DNA of 64,000 nucleotides. Origin: Diphasiastrum complanatum. Its lineage: Eukaryota; Streptophyta; Lycopodiopsida; Lycopodiales; Lycopodiaceae. The DNA lies in NCBI GenBank assembly GCA_029204225.1, contig CM055103.1, positions 46,098,611 through 46,162,610 on the forward strand, given 5' to 3'. The notes below the pieces were generated by a model. That model did not search any database. It saw only the letters and a program-made list of their open reading frames with translations, and was not told the origin of the DNA. Numbering within the stretch: the first letter of the stretch is position 1; each line of letters begins with the position of its first letter. The position numbers and the translations under genes are program-made. This document shows, piece after piece, positions 32,031 to 44,153 of the stretch.

Positions 32031-33014
32031 GAATTGTTCACAGTGTCTCTCTAGCACTAAGCCACTGTGGATAAAGCTTAGCGTCAAAGATATCCTGCTA
32101 AATAACCTGCCAATAAGATAAAGAAAGAAAATCTCAGTGTGATGCACCCACCCCACGTAAGTGTCATCCACTAAGTGGAAGCCTTGCCATCTAACTGGAC
32201 CTATACATTGGTCCGGATATATCTCAAACAATGTTTCACGGATCTTTTTGAAAGCGTTTTTGCAACGCGTTTGACTTGGGAAAGAATCGGCTTTGTCAGG
32301 AAAGAAACAGCAAAACGTTGTTGGTTTTTTTTTTTTTGCTTGGTTTTATTCCTGGCCTTTTATTAAAGGAAAACCAAGTGTTGTTTGTGTGTCTAGACAG
32401 TGATTATAGCTCTATACAATGACAATCTAAACAATTGGTAATTGACACTTAGATGACTGAGGACTCAATGAGACAGTGAGATACATCACACACTGCACAT
32501 GCACAAGGTATTCATAATTTTACTATTGTCTACCGAGTTCTAACTTCTAACTAAAGTTTTATATGCCAAACTTTCACACATTAGGAGGTTTTTTTTTTCA
32601 GAATTCGTTTTAAACTGTTTGTTTGAAACGGATTTTTCGAAATGGAGTTTCATTGAATGAAACACATTTCAGTGAAACATTTGATTTTCAAAATAAATCT
32701 CGATCTTGGTGACCTGTAGTGATGAGTTGAGAACATTCCCTTTTGTTGCTATTATAAAAGGGGGGGTGGGGGTGTGTGAATGGATTGAACCCAGTGCAGT
32801 ACTGACCTTGGGCTTTCCAGCATCATCTCAGGTTTATTCTTGGTTTACTAGTAGTGACTGTGATGCATGTTTGAGTCCTATATGTTTTTGTCTTTATGGT
32901 TCTTAAAGTTGACTTGGAAATTGGAATCATAAAGTAGCATTACTTACTGGGTTGTGAGCTCTCGTAAACAGTCTGCTCTAGTCAGGAAGGGACTCATTAA
33001 GTGTGTGATTTCAG
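32031..33014 (+). other. SPL intron 2, 3' end
   Basis: No element recognised. Ends with the acceptor GTGATTTCAG at 33014. Confidence 0.6.
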
Positions 33015-33617
33015 GAGGTAGCACCAGAACAAGTGATTTCACAGCTGAACAGAAAGTGCAAAGAATGAAGAGTAGCAGTGAAATATCTTCTTCCCCTGTA
33101 ACATTTATAGGCTTTGAACAAAATCATGAGAAGAATCTTAAGCCAGAGCAGCTTTTGATGGGGGAACCCTTTCCTCTTCCCAAAAGCTTGAAATCCAAGT
33201 CCGCCAGGAATGATGCTGAAGGGCAAGGCTTAAGAAGTAAAAGCAAGCGGAGCAAAGAAAGCGAGAAACACTGGATTGCTCCAAGAAAGGTGGATCCGCA
33301 TTCTTCAGAAGACGAGATTCAAGAGGATATGCCAGGGGTATTGCCTTTCTTTTTGCAACCAAAAGTGGATTTGAAAACCTATGGAGGTGCTGCAGGAGAC
33401 ACATTTGATCCACAGTATAGTTCATCTTTAAGAGTTGGAATCGAGCTGGGAGATGGAATTATTCTTCCCCCCTTGGCGATCAAAAGGGATGGAAAACTTG
33501 TATTGTTGCAAGAATGGCCTGGAGGAGGAGGCGTTACTTTATCTGAAACTGATGGAGAAGATGCACAGAGATTTCAGCTTCAGAAGGACGGTTTTAACAA
33601 AAAGGAATGGCAGAAGG
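33015..33617 (+). CDS. SPL: SBP-box (SPL) transcription factor, exon 3
   Basis: This 603-bp exon lies downstream of the SBP domain. It starts in the phase left by exon 2: G plus GA gives a Gly codon, reading on as GSTRTSDFTAEQKVQRMKSS. It is open throughout and rich in Ser, Lys and Glu. A basic patch (LRSKSKRSKESEKHW) and a glycine turn (LLQEWPGGGG) are visible, but I know no domain for this part; SPL proteins vary outside the SBP box. The donor CAGAAGG|GTAAGC at 33618 is strong, and the frame stops 59 bases further on if not spliced. At least one more exon is therefore expected downstream, and I could not identify it in this window. Use of an upstream acceptor instead is possible but less likely. 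Confidence 0.85.
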
Positions 33618-34159
33618 GTAAGCTGCAATTTGCCCCCTTTCTAAGTATGTGTATAAAGTTGGTTGTGGGTCTATGAAGTGATTTTGCATTGTTTTTCCAC
33701 ATCTGCTAGTGTATCACTTATAAACTTTCACAAGATTGGATGAGAGACAGTAGATCAGGTTGATGCTAGGTGTCTTGTGCTGAATTAGGAAGAATCTTGA
33801 AAGGTTTCCTTGACTGAAGGAACTTTCAGGTCTAATTTATCTTCTTATATCCATTCAAATTTCAGCCAAACAGGCTCTTTAAGATTTTCAAAGACAACAT
33901 GCAAATGCCAACTCTAGTCTTAGGCCCAAACATTTGCATAGCTGTATATGATGCATGATGTGAGCATGGGAGGGGTGTGCATTGCTTGGAGGTGAAGCCG
34001 TCAGACAACCATGATTCAGCTTCATTTGACCCATGTGATCCTGGATGAGAAAATTATTTTAGTAAAAGTAGAATATGTCATGATTTAATTGTTGGTGTGG
34101 CTCAACATAAAACCACCATGAACTTCGTGACTATAATAGGTATATGTATATGTGTGTGT
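33618..34159 (+). other. SPL intron 3, 5' part
   Basis: Starts with donor GTAAGC. No gene seen up to the GC-rich hAT-C end. Confidence 0.6.
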
Positions 34160-34169
34160 GTATCAGACA

Positions 34170-34340
34170 TGAGGGTCCGGGCCGGAATGCCCGCGTCCGC
34201 GTCCGACGCTCGGACCCGGACGCATCCGACCCCCGGACGCGGGGTCGGACGCGTCCTTTTTTTCTTACTTTATTTTTATTTTTTTGGCTGGACGCGTCCA
34301 GCGTCCGGACGCGGACGTGTCCGGGCCCCGGACGCGTTTA
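34170..34340. repeat. GC-rich subterminal inverted motifs of hAT-C
   Basis: GGACGCGTCC, GTCCGGACGCG, CGTCCGACGC and GGACGCGTTT recur in both orientations. Likely transposase-binding or hairpin-forming subterminal repeats (inferred). Confidence 0.65.
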
Positions 34341-34450
34341 TTTAAAAAAAAAAAACAGAAGGTGTAGGCCCTGCGGACTGTTCCGCAGAAGCCCGAGAGC
34401 AGAGAAAGAGGGCGGGAGAGGGAGAGAGAGAGTGTGAGTGAGGGAGAGGC

Positions 34451-34451
<1 letters not shown>

Positions 34452-34507
<56 letters not shown>
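34452..34507. repeat. (GA)n microsatellite
   Basis: Continuous GA run, followed by a (GT)n tract at about 34515-34533. Confidence 0.95.
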
Positions 34508-34510
<3 letters not shown>

Positions 34511-34703
34511 TGTTTGTGTGTGTGTGTGTGTGTGGATATTGTTGATTTGTGTGCATACAGATATGTGTATTTGTGGTGATCTGTGTGAGAGAGAGAGAGG
34601 AAGAGAGAGTGTGAGGGACGGAGAGAGAGGATTTGTGTGTGTGCACGCGTGTACGAGACATGGTGTGTGTGTGTGAGTTTAGGATTTAGGTTTTAGGGTG
34701 CTT

Positions 34704-34727
34704 GGGTTTAGGGTTTAGGGTTTAGGG
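34704..34727. repeat. Interstitial telomere-like (TTTAGGG)3
   Basis: Three head-to-tail TTTAGGG units, with two degenerate units just upstream (34679-34698). Confidence 0.9.
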
Positions 34728-34779
34728 TGGGAGAGAGATATTGGATTTGCGTGCTTCTGTGTGCTTGTGTGTGTGTGTG

Positions 34780-34789
34780 TGAGAGAGAG

Positions 34790-34856
<67 letters not shown>
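34780..34856. repeat. (GA)n/(TG)n microsatellite before the hAT-C start codon
   Basis: GA run, TG run, then GA again, ending two bases before ATG 34858. Confidence 0.95.
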
Positions 34857-34857
<1 letters not shown>

Positions 34858-34858
<1 letters not shown>

Positions 34859-34979
34859 TGGCTGCTCGTCCCATTTGGGATGAGGTGGAGGTGATGCCCG
34901 ACAAAAAGTGGCGTTGCCCTTTTTGTCGAAGCAGTTCATAGGGAATGCCCCTCGGGTTCGAGCACATCTGGGGGGGTTG
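34858..34979 (+). pseudogene. hAT-C transposase N-terminus (BED zinc finger)
   Basis: ATG 34858 opens MAARPIWDEVEV, then DKKWRCPFCRS, the CxxC half of a BED finger. A one-base frameshift near 34935 is needed to read FIGNAPRVRAHLGGL, which crosses the Copia-4 insertion point into 39934. The equivalent block in hAT-A is GGPTRIRAHLL. BED fingers in hAT transposases bind DNA. Confidence 0.75.
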
Positions 34980-35282
34980 TGAAGATTTACAAGACCTAGC
35001 TATGACAAACTCAAAAGTCTCAAGAAGAAATGAATTGCTAGAGAGAGAGAGGAGGGCGTGGGTCCTCCAAATCCCTTGTGAGGCAAGCACCTCCTTTACA
35101 TGCATGGAAAGTCTAGGTGTCAACCATAGGAGTGAGCTACTTGGCCAAGTGGGCCACTTGCACTAATTTACATAACTTACAAAAGGGGGTCTCATGCATT
35201 TAATTATAACATGCCCCATGAGTTATGTACAACTTAACTAATGCTTAGCCAAAAGGAGTAAAATAGGCATTACTCTTCAACA
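34980..35282 (-). repeat. Copia-4 3' LTR with internal deletion
   Basis: Same ends as 39532-39928 but lacks about 94 bp between CTAGCTATG and CAAACTCAAAAG. Confidence 0.93.
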
Positions 35283-38200
35283 CCCCCCGTTAATGGCAAT
35301 TTTATTCAAACTGACACCCAACAAAGTTCTGAACTTTTCAAACTTATCTTTACTAAGTGGTTTAGTAAAAATATCAGCTATTGGGTCGTTGGTGTCACAA
35401 TAAACTAGCTCGATCTCCCCACTGTGCACTTTCTCTCGTATAAAATGCTGGTCCACCTCTATGTGTTTTGTCCGTGCATGATAGACTGGATTCCTCGCAA
35501 GCTGAATGCAACTTTGGTTATCACAATGTGACAATGTAGGTCTTACTTGAGCAATCTGCATGTCCTCAAGTAGACGGCGTAACCAAATGGCTTCACAGGC
35601 GGACCTTGTAGTCGCCTTGTACTCAGCTTCGGTAGATGATAGAGCAATAGTAGGCTGCTTCTTACTGCACCATGATATAGCCCTTGAACCTAGGCTGAAA
35701 CAATAGCCTGTCGTCGATCTCCGATCGTCTCTATCACATGCCCAATCAGAATCTGAATAACCCTCCAGCTGAAGGTTCCCGTCATCCGTGTATCCAATCC
35801 CATAAGTCACTGTCCCTCTCACATATCGTAGGATCCGCTTGGCTGCCTTCCAATGTGCTTCGGTAGGCTTACTCATGAATTGACTTGCAATTCCAACCGC
35901 ATAAGCAATATTTGGCCTGGTGGTAGTAAGGTAAATCAGGCTGCCCACTAACTGACGATAGAGCGTCTCTTCTGCAAATGTTGGACCATCATCTTTTGAT
36001 GGCTTGTTGCTTGCATCCATGGGTGTGCTGATTGGTTTGCTTTCTTGCATGTTAAACCTCTTCAATAATTTATGTGCATACTTTGCCTGTGAGATAAAAA
36101 GACAACGCTTCCCTTTCCAAACTTCAACTCCTAGGCAATAGTGTAGCAAACCCAAATCTTTCATCTCCTCCTGTAAACCTCCTCCTGTAGGTGCCCATTA
36201 AGAAAGGCACTCTTGACATCCATTTGATGGACATCCCAATCAAAATATGAGGCTATAGCCAAAACGGTCCTGATAGATGTCATCTTAGCAACAGGTGCTA
36301 ATGTCTCATCATAGTCTAGCCCCTCTTGTTGAGCATAGCCTTTTGCCACCAACCTTGCCTTGTACCTGTCCACTGTTCCATTGGCATGAAACTTGGTCTT
36401 ATAGACCCACTTGCAACATATTGGTTGCTTCCCTTCTGGCAATGTAGTGAGCTCCCATGTGTCATCATCTGCATTTAGAATAGTGGACATAAGAGCAAAG
36501 TTAGTCTCTTGTCTCTCATGAGACCTAAGAGATCTTCTGACACCCTGTTCACTACTCTCTCCTTCTTCAATCATTTGACCTTCTTTGATTGTTTCCCAAT
36601 ACCACCTAGGTAGCTTCTTCCTAGTAGTAGGTGATGTGGATGGTGACCACGTATCCCATGGTACTGTCTTAGTCTTCCGTTTGTCCCCAACTTCGGCTTC
36701 TGGTACTTGGCCAAAAAGAGGTCTCGAACTAGTAGGTTCGATTTCCTGTTGTTGCTCCTGCACTTGAGGCTTACAGGACTCTTGACTAGGATCCTCATCC
36801 GTGGAATCAATCAAGGGTATGACTTAGTAGTTCCTTCCTTCTCCTGCTCCTGTATCTTGGGTGCATGCTCTTCATCAAAGATGACATCTCGACTTAGGAT
36901 CTTTCTCCTGTTTTCAAGATCATATAGCACATAAGCTTTCTCACCTTCACTATACCCAAGAAAGACACACTTTACGGATTTTGCATCAAGTTTCTTCCGC
37001 AAGTCCTTTGGTATATGTGCATATGCAATACACCCAAATACTCGAAGGCTGCCCACTTTGGGCTTGTTGCCACTATATGCCTCTTCTGGCGTGATTCCTT
37101 CAACTGCTTTGGTTGGAATTCTATTCAATAGAAAAACAGCAGTTGCTACCACTTCCGCCCAAAAGGAATTTGGCAACCCCTTTGCCTTGAGCATGCTCCT
37201 CGCACACTCAACTATAGACCTGTTTTTCCGCTCAGCCACGCCGTTTTGCTGCGGTGTATGTGGAGCAGTAAACTGTCTCTTTATCCCACATGCTTTGCAA
37301 AGATCTTTGAACTCATCAGAAATATACTCACCACCCTTATCTGACCTGAGAGTCTTTAACCTCTTTCCTGTGTGGTTTTCCACCATAGCTTTCCACTGTT
37401 TGAAGTATTTGAACGCTTCATATTTCAGTTTCAGAAAGTAAGCCCATACCTTCCGAGAGAAATCATCTACGAAGGTCATGAGATAGTATGCCGCCCATGC
37501 TGATTTGACCTGCATGGGACCGCATAAATCTGAATGCACAAGTTCAAGAATGCCCTTGGCCCTGGTAGCTTTCTCCTTTGGAAACTTTTTCCTCTGTTGC
37601 TTCCCTAATGCACAAGCCTCACATGTATCTGAAGAAGACTTAATGCTAGGAAGATCTACTACCATTTTGTGCCTGTTCAAAACTTGCAAACTTTTATAAC
37701 TCAAATGACCATATCTCTCATGCCAAAGCTTGTCCCGATTAGTATCCCTTGCAGACAAGGCCTCTTGGCGAGGAATGGTTGTGAAAAGCTTGTAAAGACT
37801 TCCTTCTTGCATTCCCTTGGCTACCACCTTGAAGTTCTGATCTTTGTCTTTTACCAAACATTTAGAATCATTAAACTCTACCACCATGTTCTGTTTGGTA
37901 ATGGCACCAACAAATAGCAAGTTCTTAGCCAACCCCGGTACATGCATTACACTTTTAATTTCCTTCACCTCACCTGATGACAGCTGTATTGCAACTGTGC
38001 CTTTGCCCCTCACCATACGTGTAGAATTATCTCCAAGGCAAACATGCTGACCATCTTCTGTCTCCTCATAGGTGCTGAACCAATCTCTATGAGGTGTCAT
38101 GTGCTTTGAGGCTCCAGAATCAATGTACCATCCACCAAATGTGGATTCAGATGATAGGGCTGTGGTGAATAGCTCAAGCACACCAGATTGCTCCTCCTCT

Positions 38201-39063
38201 GCAACTTCAACAAAGTGACCCTGCTGGTTCTTTCCCTTCTTCTGATCACTTTGCTTCTTCCTGCATTCAAAGGCAAAATGCCCATACTTACCACAATAGT
38301 TGCAGTTGCCCTTCCTCTTCGGTGTAGATGAGGAATTGGTGCTTGACTCCTCTCCAACCTATAACTTGGACACCTGCTGCTCCAAGCTTTGCTTTGAGTT
38401 CTTCTTTTTGCCTTTGCCTTTCTTCTGAAAGTTTTGCTTCTTCTTAGAAGCAAATGCAAGCTCTGGATTATCTCCCCTTTCAGAAAGATTCTTTCTTCTC
38501 ATCTCCTCCTGTAAAAGAAGACCACATAACTCCCCAAAGGTTGGGAGTTTCTCCCTAGCAGAAAGGGACATCACATAGTCTTGATAGTTGAATGACAAGC
38601 TGTTCAAGACCATGGGAACAATACTCCTGTCTCTTACTTTCTCTCCAACTGAAGCAAGCTGATCCATTAGGTCCTTGACCTTTGTAATATGATCACCAAT
38701 TGTTGCACCTGCTTCCATCTCGAGAGTATGTAACCTGTTTTGCAAATACACCAGCTTGGCTGAATCCACAGTTTCAAACATAGACTTCAGAATTGTCCAA
38801 GCATCAGCTGCATCCCTTGCATTGCAAATGTGAGGAATAATATTGTCCTTGACAGAAAGATTGATTATTCTATGAGCTTTCTGTCTCCTGTTCATGTAGT
38901 CCTTCAATTCAGGATCAGATGTTGGTACAGGTTCTGTACCTGTCATGACCTCCCAGCAATTCTTATCCATCAAGATATTAGCTATCTAGAACTTCCACAC
39001 TCTGTAGTTTGTGCCATCTAGTTTGCTAGATTCACCCATCAAACTCTCCCCAAGACTAGCCAT
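35277..39063 (-). pseudogene. Copia-4 gag-pol polyprotein with two in-frame stops, a frameshift and an RT deletion
   Basis: A single frame starts at ATG 39063 (MASLGESLMGESSKLDGTNY). A TAG (38986-38988) falls at codon 26. Gag follows with VYLQNRLHTLEME and VLNSLSFNYQDYVMSLS; a second TAG after SKL (about 38360) precedes the zinc knuckle CNYCGKYGHFAFEC (about 38265-38310). Protease: YIDSGASKHMT (about 38097-38130). Integrase: [51 protein letters not shown] (about 37200-37250). A frameshift near 36811-36830 leads to [31 protein letters not shown]. Then about 75 codons, including the catalytic YVDD, are missing up to EMKDLGLLHYC (about 36160). RNase H is complete: DSDWACDRDDRRS, SSTEAEYKA, HFIREKV. 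RT cannot work, so it is non-autonomous. Confidence 0.93.
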
Positions 39064-39519
39064 GCTAAAATCTGTGCTTAAACAGAAGCTCAACCTAAAA
39101 AAGATCAGAAAAGAACAACTTCCAGCAACAAGGGTTTAACCCCGAACTAGGGTATGTAGCCACGTCAAGGCAACCCTCCAGCTCCTGCTTTTGTCTTTGC
39201 CACTTGGTGTGGCCTCACTAGCACAAGCACTAGGCCCCACTGGAACAGAAACCAGAAGCCCCTACAGAAAGTGCGCCCTACTTTTGTGTAAGCTCCTCCA
39301 GAAAGACTCCCCAAAACTTAGCCAGATTTAGAAAGTTTTTGGATCATCCCACTCCCCTTGCCAATAGCTCTCCAACAGTGCAAGACTCCACCTGATCTGA
39401 CACATGTAGATCAAATGCTCCCTCTTTCAGGGTTGAGGTGCTTGTAGAAGATGAGAATCTTCTCAAGAATCTAAGCACTGAAGTTTCTCTCACTCACAGA
39501 CTCACAGGCTAGACAACCT
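39064..39519 (-). other. Copia-4 leader
   Basis: Untranslated region between PBS and gag. It matches the Copia-3 leader (22664-22989). Confidence 0.8.
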
Positions 39520-39531
39520 GCTCTGATACCA
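39520..39531 (-). other. Primer-binding site of Copia-4
   Basis: The complement reads TGGTATCAGAGC, directly next to the 5' LTR. Confidence 0.93.
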
Positions 39532-39928
39532 TGAAGATTTACAAGACCTAGCTATGGAGTATCTTAACTCAAATGCTAGATCAACTATGAAAGCTTGAGA
39601 AACTTGGCTATGGAAAATATCACACACAAGGAGAATTGCATGAGCATCTCACAAACTCAAAAGTCTCAAGAAGAAATGAATTGCTAGAGAGAGAGAGGAG
39701 GGCGTGGGTCCTCCAAATCCCTTGTGAGGCAAGCACCTCCTTTACATGCATGGAAAGTCTAGGTGTCAACCATAGGAGTGAGCTACTTGGCCAAGTGGGC
39801 CACTTGCATTAATTTACATAACTTACAAAAGGGGGTCTCATGCATTTAATTAAAACATGCCCCATGAGTTATGTACAACTTAACTAATCCTTAGCCAAAA
39901 GGGGTAAAATAGGCATTACTCTTCAACA
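39532..39928 (-). repeat. Copia-4 5' LTR (397 bp)
   Basis: TG...CA ends, abutting the PBS on one side and the GGTTG duplication on the other. Confidence 0.95.
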
Positions 39929-42841
39929 GGTTGCGAGTCCGACCCACGGGGGGGACGCTACGGGATCGGCGTTTGTATGGTCATCCCCGCTGCGGAGAGG
40001 GCTCGCATTATCGGGACATATTCAGAGCCAGCTGCTGAGCCCGGCGAGCCGTCCACAGATGCCGCGGACTCTATTTCCATTGGTGCACCCACTGCCACCG
40101 CCCCTGCCACTGGTACACCCAACGCCACTGCCCCCACCGTCGCTGCATCCGCACCCGCCACCGCCTCCGCCACAGCCACTCGTACCCCCTCCGCCAATAC
40201 TCCCCATGGATCCACAGCCTCCACTGCTGCACCTACGCCTCTACCATCACCGTCAGATCTGCACGGCCCGTCCACATCCTCCGCTTCCGCACCTGCACCT
40301 ATGCCACCACCTCCAGATCCGCATCGTCCATCCACATCCTCCCAGCCATCCACATCCCGAGGCACCAGACATATGTCCATGTCGGGATCTTTCAGAGAGG
40401 GGCAGCACAGAGAGGCCACCAGGACCATAGCACAGATGTTCTATGACTTGAACTCCCCTTTATCATGGCATCATCCCGCATCTTTCGAGAGGCTATCTTG
40501 AAAGTTGCAGTCTGCGGGCCCGGCTACACACCACCCACAGCCGACGCACTACACGGCCCTTTGCTCCAGGACCGGGTGGACTGATCGTCGCAGACGTTCA
40601 CTCATCAACGTGATTGTTTCTAGTTGTTACGGTTCCATGTTCTTGCGCAACATCGACGCCTCCGAGGTAGGGAGAGTGCATTCGGCCGAGTACATTTACG
40701 GCATCATTCGCGCAACGATAGAGGAGGTCGGGCCACAGCGCATTGTCCAGGTATAATCTTCTTTCATTAGTTGCTTGGTGTTGATACAATAGTTTTGCGT
40801 AGTTTTCGATTGATTGCAATGTGTTTCCAAGCTGTGAATTGATCGTGTGAACGTATCGCGAAAGGTTGTGACGGACAATGCGTCCAACTGCCGTGGTATG
40901 GGGGAGCTTCTTATGGCAGACTACCCCTCCATTGTTTGGACTCCATGTGCCGCACACGGTGCCTGCCTTGGGTCAGTGAGATTCTCACAAGGGCACTTGC
41001 GGTTGTGGACTTCGTCACACGCAAGTGCCGCATGACAACCCTTTTCCGCACATTCAGCAGGTAAGCTGCTATTTATGTTTTGGCTCGTTCAAGATGCTTC
41101 TTTATTTTTTGCTCGTTTCATATGTGCCTCTCATTCCGTTTGTCAATGCAGGCTCGACTTGAAGAAGCCCGCTCGCACCCGCTTCGCCTACCAGTTTATC
41201 ATGCTTGAGCGGCTACACAAGCTCAAGGGTGAATTGCGGCACATGGCCACTTCTGCAGAGTTCACCGCCATGGACCTATCCATGACCCCAGAGGGCTTGG
41301 CCTTCCACGACGTCTTATTCATGGAGCCTTTCTGGGTGGATATGCAGCAGCTGATGGACGTCATGCGCCCCATCTACTCTGTTCTGAGGCTCGTTGATCG
41401 TGAGGGGTGCACGATGGGCCTCATTTACGAGTTCATGGACCGCATAGGCGAGTCTCTCCAGCGTTCTGAGCTGGACCCTGCCATGTATAACTTTTTTCCG
41501 TCTCACCATCCTTACTTCCATTTCGCAATCTGTTTCGTCTTGCTGCCGCAACACGATGATATGTAACTGTTGCCTCCACATGGTTTGGTCCACAGGTTGG
41601 AGCCTATCAGGCGCTTGTGGCAGCGACGCTGGGATAAGTTTCACCGGCCCATTCACAGTGTGGCCCACATACTGCATCCGCTGTTTCAGAGCGAGAGGCA
41701 GTACGACGATGCAGAGCTGCGTGCGGACTGGTTCGCATACATCCGCCTCCTCAGTAGCGACACTGGTATCCGCAGCAGGCTCGAGGTGCAGAGGCTCAGT
41801 TAGAGGTAAACTCTTGATCTATCGTACGCTGTTGTTCGTTCAATTTCCCTGCGCGGGCTCAAGTGTACTCAAGCATATCATGGCTCAACTGCAGGCACTC
41901 TCTGGGGCTGTTCGGCGAGGACCTTGCACGTGTTGGAGAGAACAGACTCTTGCCTGTATCATGGTGGGAGAGCTACGGCGCTGGGCAGCCAGACCTGAGG
42001 ACGCTCGTGCTCCGAGTCCTTTCACAGGTATGTTGTCTAATCTCACTCATCCAACCAGTTTTCGCATTTTCTCTACAAGGTCGGTACTCACTCGAGTTGT
42101 TGCCAATTAATGCAGGACTGTTCTGCTTGCGTGTGCGAGCGGAACTGGTCAGCGTTCAGCCTTGTTCACACGAACAGGCGGAACCGTCTGACGACGGAGC
42201 GATGCAATGACCTGGTTTATTGCAACACCAACACCAGGTTGGTTCGACGCATCACGGAGAGCATGAGGGCAGGAGGCGCACGCGCCCTACTGCTGCAGGT
42301 ATATTTCGTTGCTCTGTCGTTTTGCTTTTGTATTGGTTTAAGACATTCAGTTTAATGCCCTCACGGTTGCTTCAGCTATTCTCACGAATGATTGACTTGT
42401 GCAGGTCAATCCCGATGAGTGCCTGGTTGCAGCGGCCGATCATGAGCCAGAGCCAGAGGTTGATCCAGACGATGCCGCTCGGCGTGCTCTGCGGGGTGAT
42501 CCCGAGGATGATGCCGATGCCGATGAGACCACCACCCTCCCGCTGACGTTCCATTGCCCTCCTCTGATGATGAGCCCACATATGATTCAAACGAGACGGT
42601 TGACCTTGCAGGGGATGGTCCACGTGCCCCACCTAGTACTCCCGCATCACGCCCCCTTTCAGATGATGGCTGGTCAGAGTTTGCGAGGGAGACAGAGGCT
42701 GCCTCCCAGAGACAGATAGCGCAGAGACAACTCAGAGCATCACAGGCTGGCAATTCTTCCCAGAGACCCCCCCGTGGCAGAGGGAGACCCCCAGGCAGTA
42801 GTGTACCACAAAGGGTTCCTTCCGGCAGACCCAGAGTGTAA
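39929..42841 (+). pseudogene. hAT-C transposase, continuation (linker, DUF659, hAT dimerisation domain, AT-hook-like tail)
   Basis: After the insertion, a Pro/Ala/Ser/Thr-rich linker (40020-40370) leads to QMFYDLNSPLSWH (about 40434-40475) and, in another frame, VCGPGYTPPTADALHG. DUF659: TGWTDRRRRSLINVIVSS (about 40572-40625). After a likely intron (about 40752-40862) come VVTDNASNCRGMGELL and VWTPCAAH (about 40865-40960). The next exon gives LKKPARTRFAYQFIMLERL (about 41157-41215) and RLVDREGCTMGLIYEFMDR (about 41387-41445). Then HRPIHSVAHILHPLFQ (about 41640-41690), LLPVSWWESYG, and CVCERNWSAFSLVHTNRRNRL (about 42127-42190), the hAT dimerisation domain. A Pro/Asp-rich tail with RGRGRPPGSS ends at TAA 42839-42841. 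Frameshifts near 40490 and 40960 and a DUF659 deletion suggest it is inactive. Confidence 0.85.
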
Positions 42842-44153
42842 TTTGTAGAGACAAATTGCTCCTAAGAAATAAAGACTTTCCCAGCTTCAAACCCAGATAG
42901 ACTTTGATGATATAGAATTATCAATGATCAATATTCTTTTAGGATATTGTATGAATTTATTACTTTAATGAATTGAGTAACAGGCATTGACACCTGTAGA
43001 ACTAAGAATCTTCTATGAACCATGTTTGATGGTATTATGAACGCTGACCTTTCTTTGAAGGGATGTGCAGGTACACATGAACGTACTTGAAGAATCAGAG
43101 GGCAAGAATAAGAAGCCCTTTGGGCTTAAGGACTGACCTCTCGTTGAGGGTATGTGCAGGTACTTGAGAAGTGCCAGAAGAACAAGAATCGAAACAAGAA
43201 GCTTTCTAAGCTTAAAGACAGTAAACAAGAAGGCTTTTGACAAAGTCTATAATGAAGGCTCAATAGAGTCTATAAAGAAGGCTTATTACTAAGTCTACAA
43301 TGAAAGCTCAGTGGAGTCTATAAAGAACAGGACAAGGCCTAGGGTCTGATCACCCTAGTGACTTGTTCCACCATGATTGAGGATGGGCAACCTCTAGAAA
43401 ATAAGTGCCAATGAACATGATTGAGGATGGGCAACCTCTAGAAAAAAGGGCCTAGGAATTGATGGACATTATGCAAATACAAGATGGACATATACCTTGG
43501 CTCTTCCTTAGAAGATTGCACTTGGGTGAATTCCCAAAGTTGTAACCATGTAATATTATATGTAATTAAAAGTCAAGTTGGAACCTTGTACCACCTACCC
43601 CCCACCGACTTTTTCACATGCATTCTAGGCTATAGAACACCTAGAATGGGGCGCCCTCCTACACTCTCACTTCATATGCCAAATCATCATAATAACTCTC
43701 CTAAGCTAATACACATCATCCATTCACCCTCTCTAACTAATACACCTCATCCAGGCACTCCACTTCACCCTAAGTCCAATTGGAGTCTTCCTCACACCTC
43801 ATGCACTTGAACTTGACACACTCACTTTGGAAGGACTCTCCACTCTCTATATAAGTGGAAATGCGCCCCTCTACTAGGAGAATTGAAGGATGTTGCATCC
43901 AAGCTCTGCCATTTTGTTGTTTGTTGTGTACAGGTGCTTTGGAGAAGAGGATTGAGCCATTACCTCAAGGAGGCTATGTTATTTTGTGATTGCAGGATTT
44001 TTCGAGCTCAAACCCTCGGATTTCTATCTCTCTTTCACATCACACACAAACACACACACTCTCTCTGTCCCTCTCTCACTTTCACCTTCTCTCGAAACCA
44101 TGGTATGCTCTTGAAACTGTTACCCATATGTAAGAATGGCTGATCAGTACTTT
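42842..44153 (+). other. Possible LTR-like region with a TATA box
   Basis: No coding region. It has internal duplications of about 100 bp (43040-43210), of a TCTATAATGAAGGCTC motif (43247-43320) and of GATTGAGGATGGGCAACCTC (43375-43440). CTCTATATAAGTGG at 43844-43858 is a good TATA box, and the bases after it read like a retroelement R region. No boundary or PBS could be fixed. Confidence 0.4.

Larger units (their letters stand above)
34980..39928 (-). mobile_element. Copia-4, nearly complete Ty1/Copia element with target duplication
   Basis: LTRs 34980-35282 (3' LTR in element sense, 303 bp, about 94 bp deleted) and 39532-39928 (5' LTR, 397 bp), both TG...CA. A perfect GGTTG duplication lies at 34975-34979 and 39929-39933. 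The PBS adjoins the 5' LTR and a polypurine tract (complement of CACCCCCCGTTA) adjoins the 3' LTR. Gag-pol is on the minus strand with few lesions. It is inserted in hAT-C. Confidence 0.95.
34160..42841 (+). mobile_element. hAT-C transposon, split by Copia-4 (edges approximate)
   Basis: The left end has dense GC-rich inverted motifs (GTCCGGACGCG variants, 34170-34340). GA and TG microsatellites, telomere-like repeats and a BED-finger start at 34858 follow. The reading continues after the Copia-4 insertion at 39929. The GGTTG duplication shows that 34979 and 39934 were adjacent. The 3' terminus is not identified; 42841 is the end of coding. Confidence 0.75.

Noticed and set aside
34858-39934. 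A chimeric host gene made of a BED finger plus Copia polyprotein
   Set aside because: Opposite strands, and the GGTTG target duplication shows a simple Copia insertion into hAT-C.
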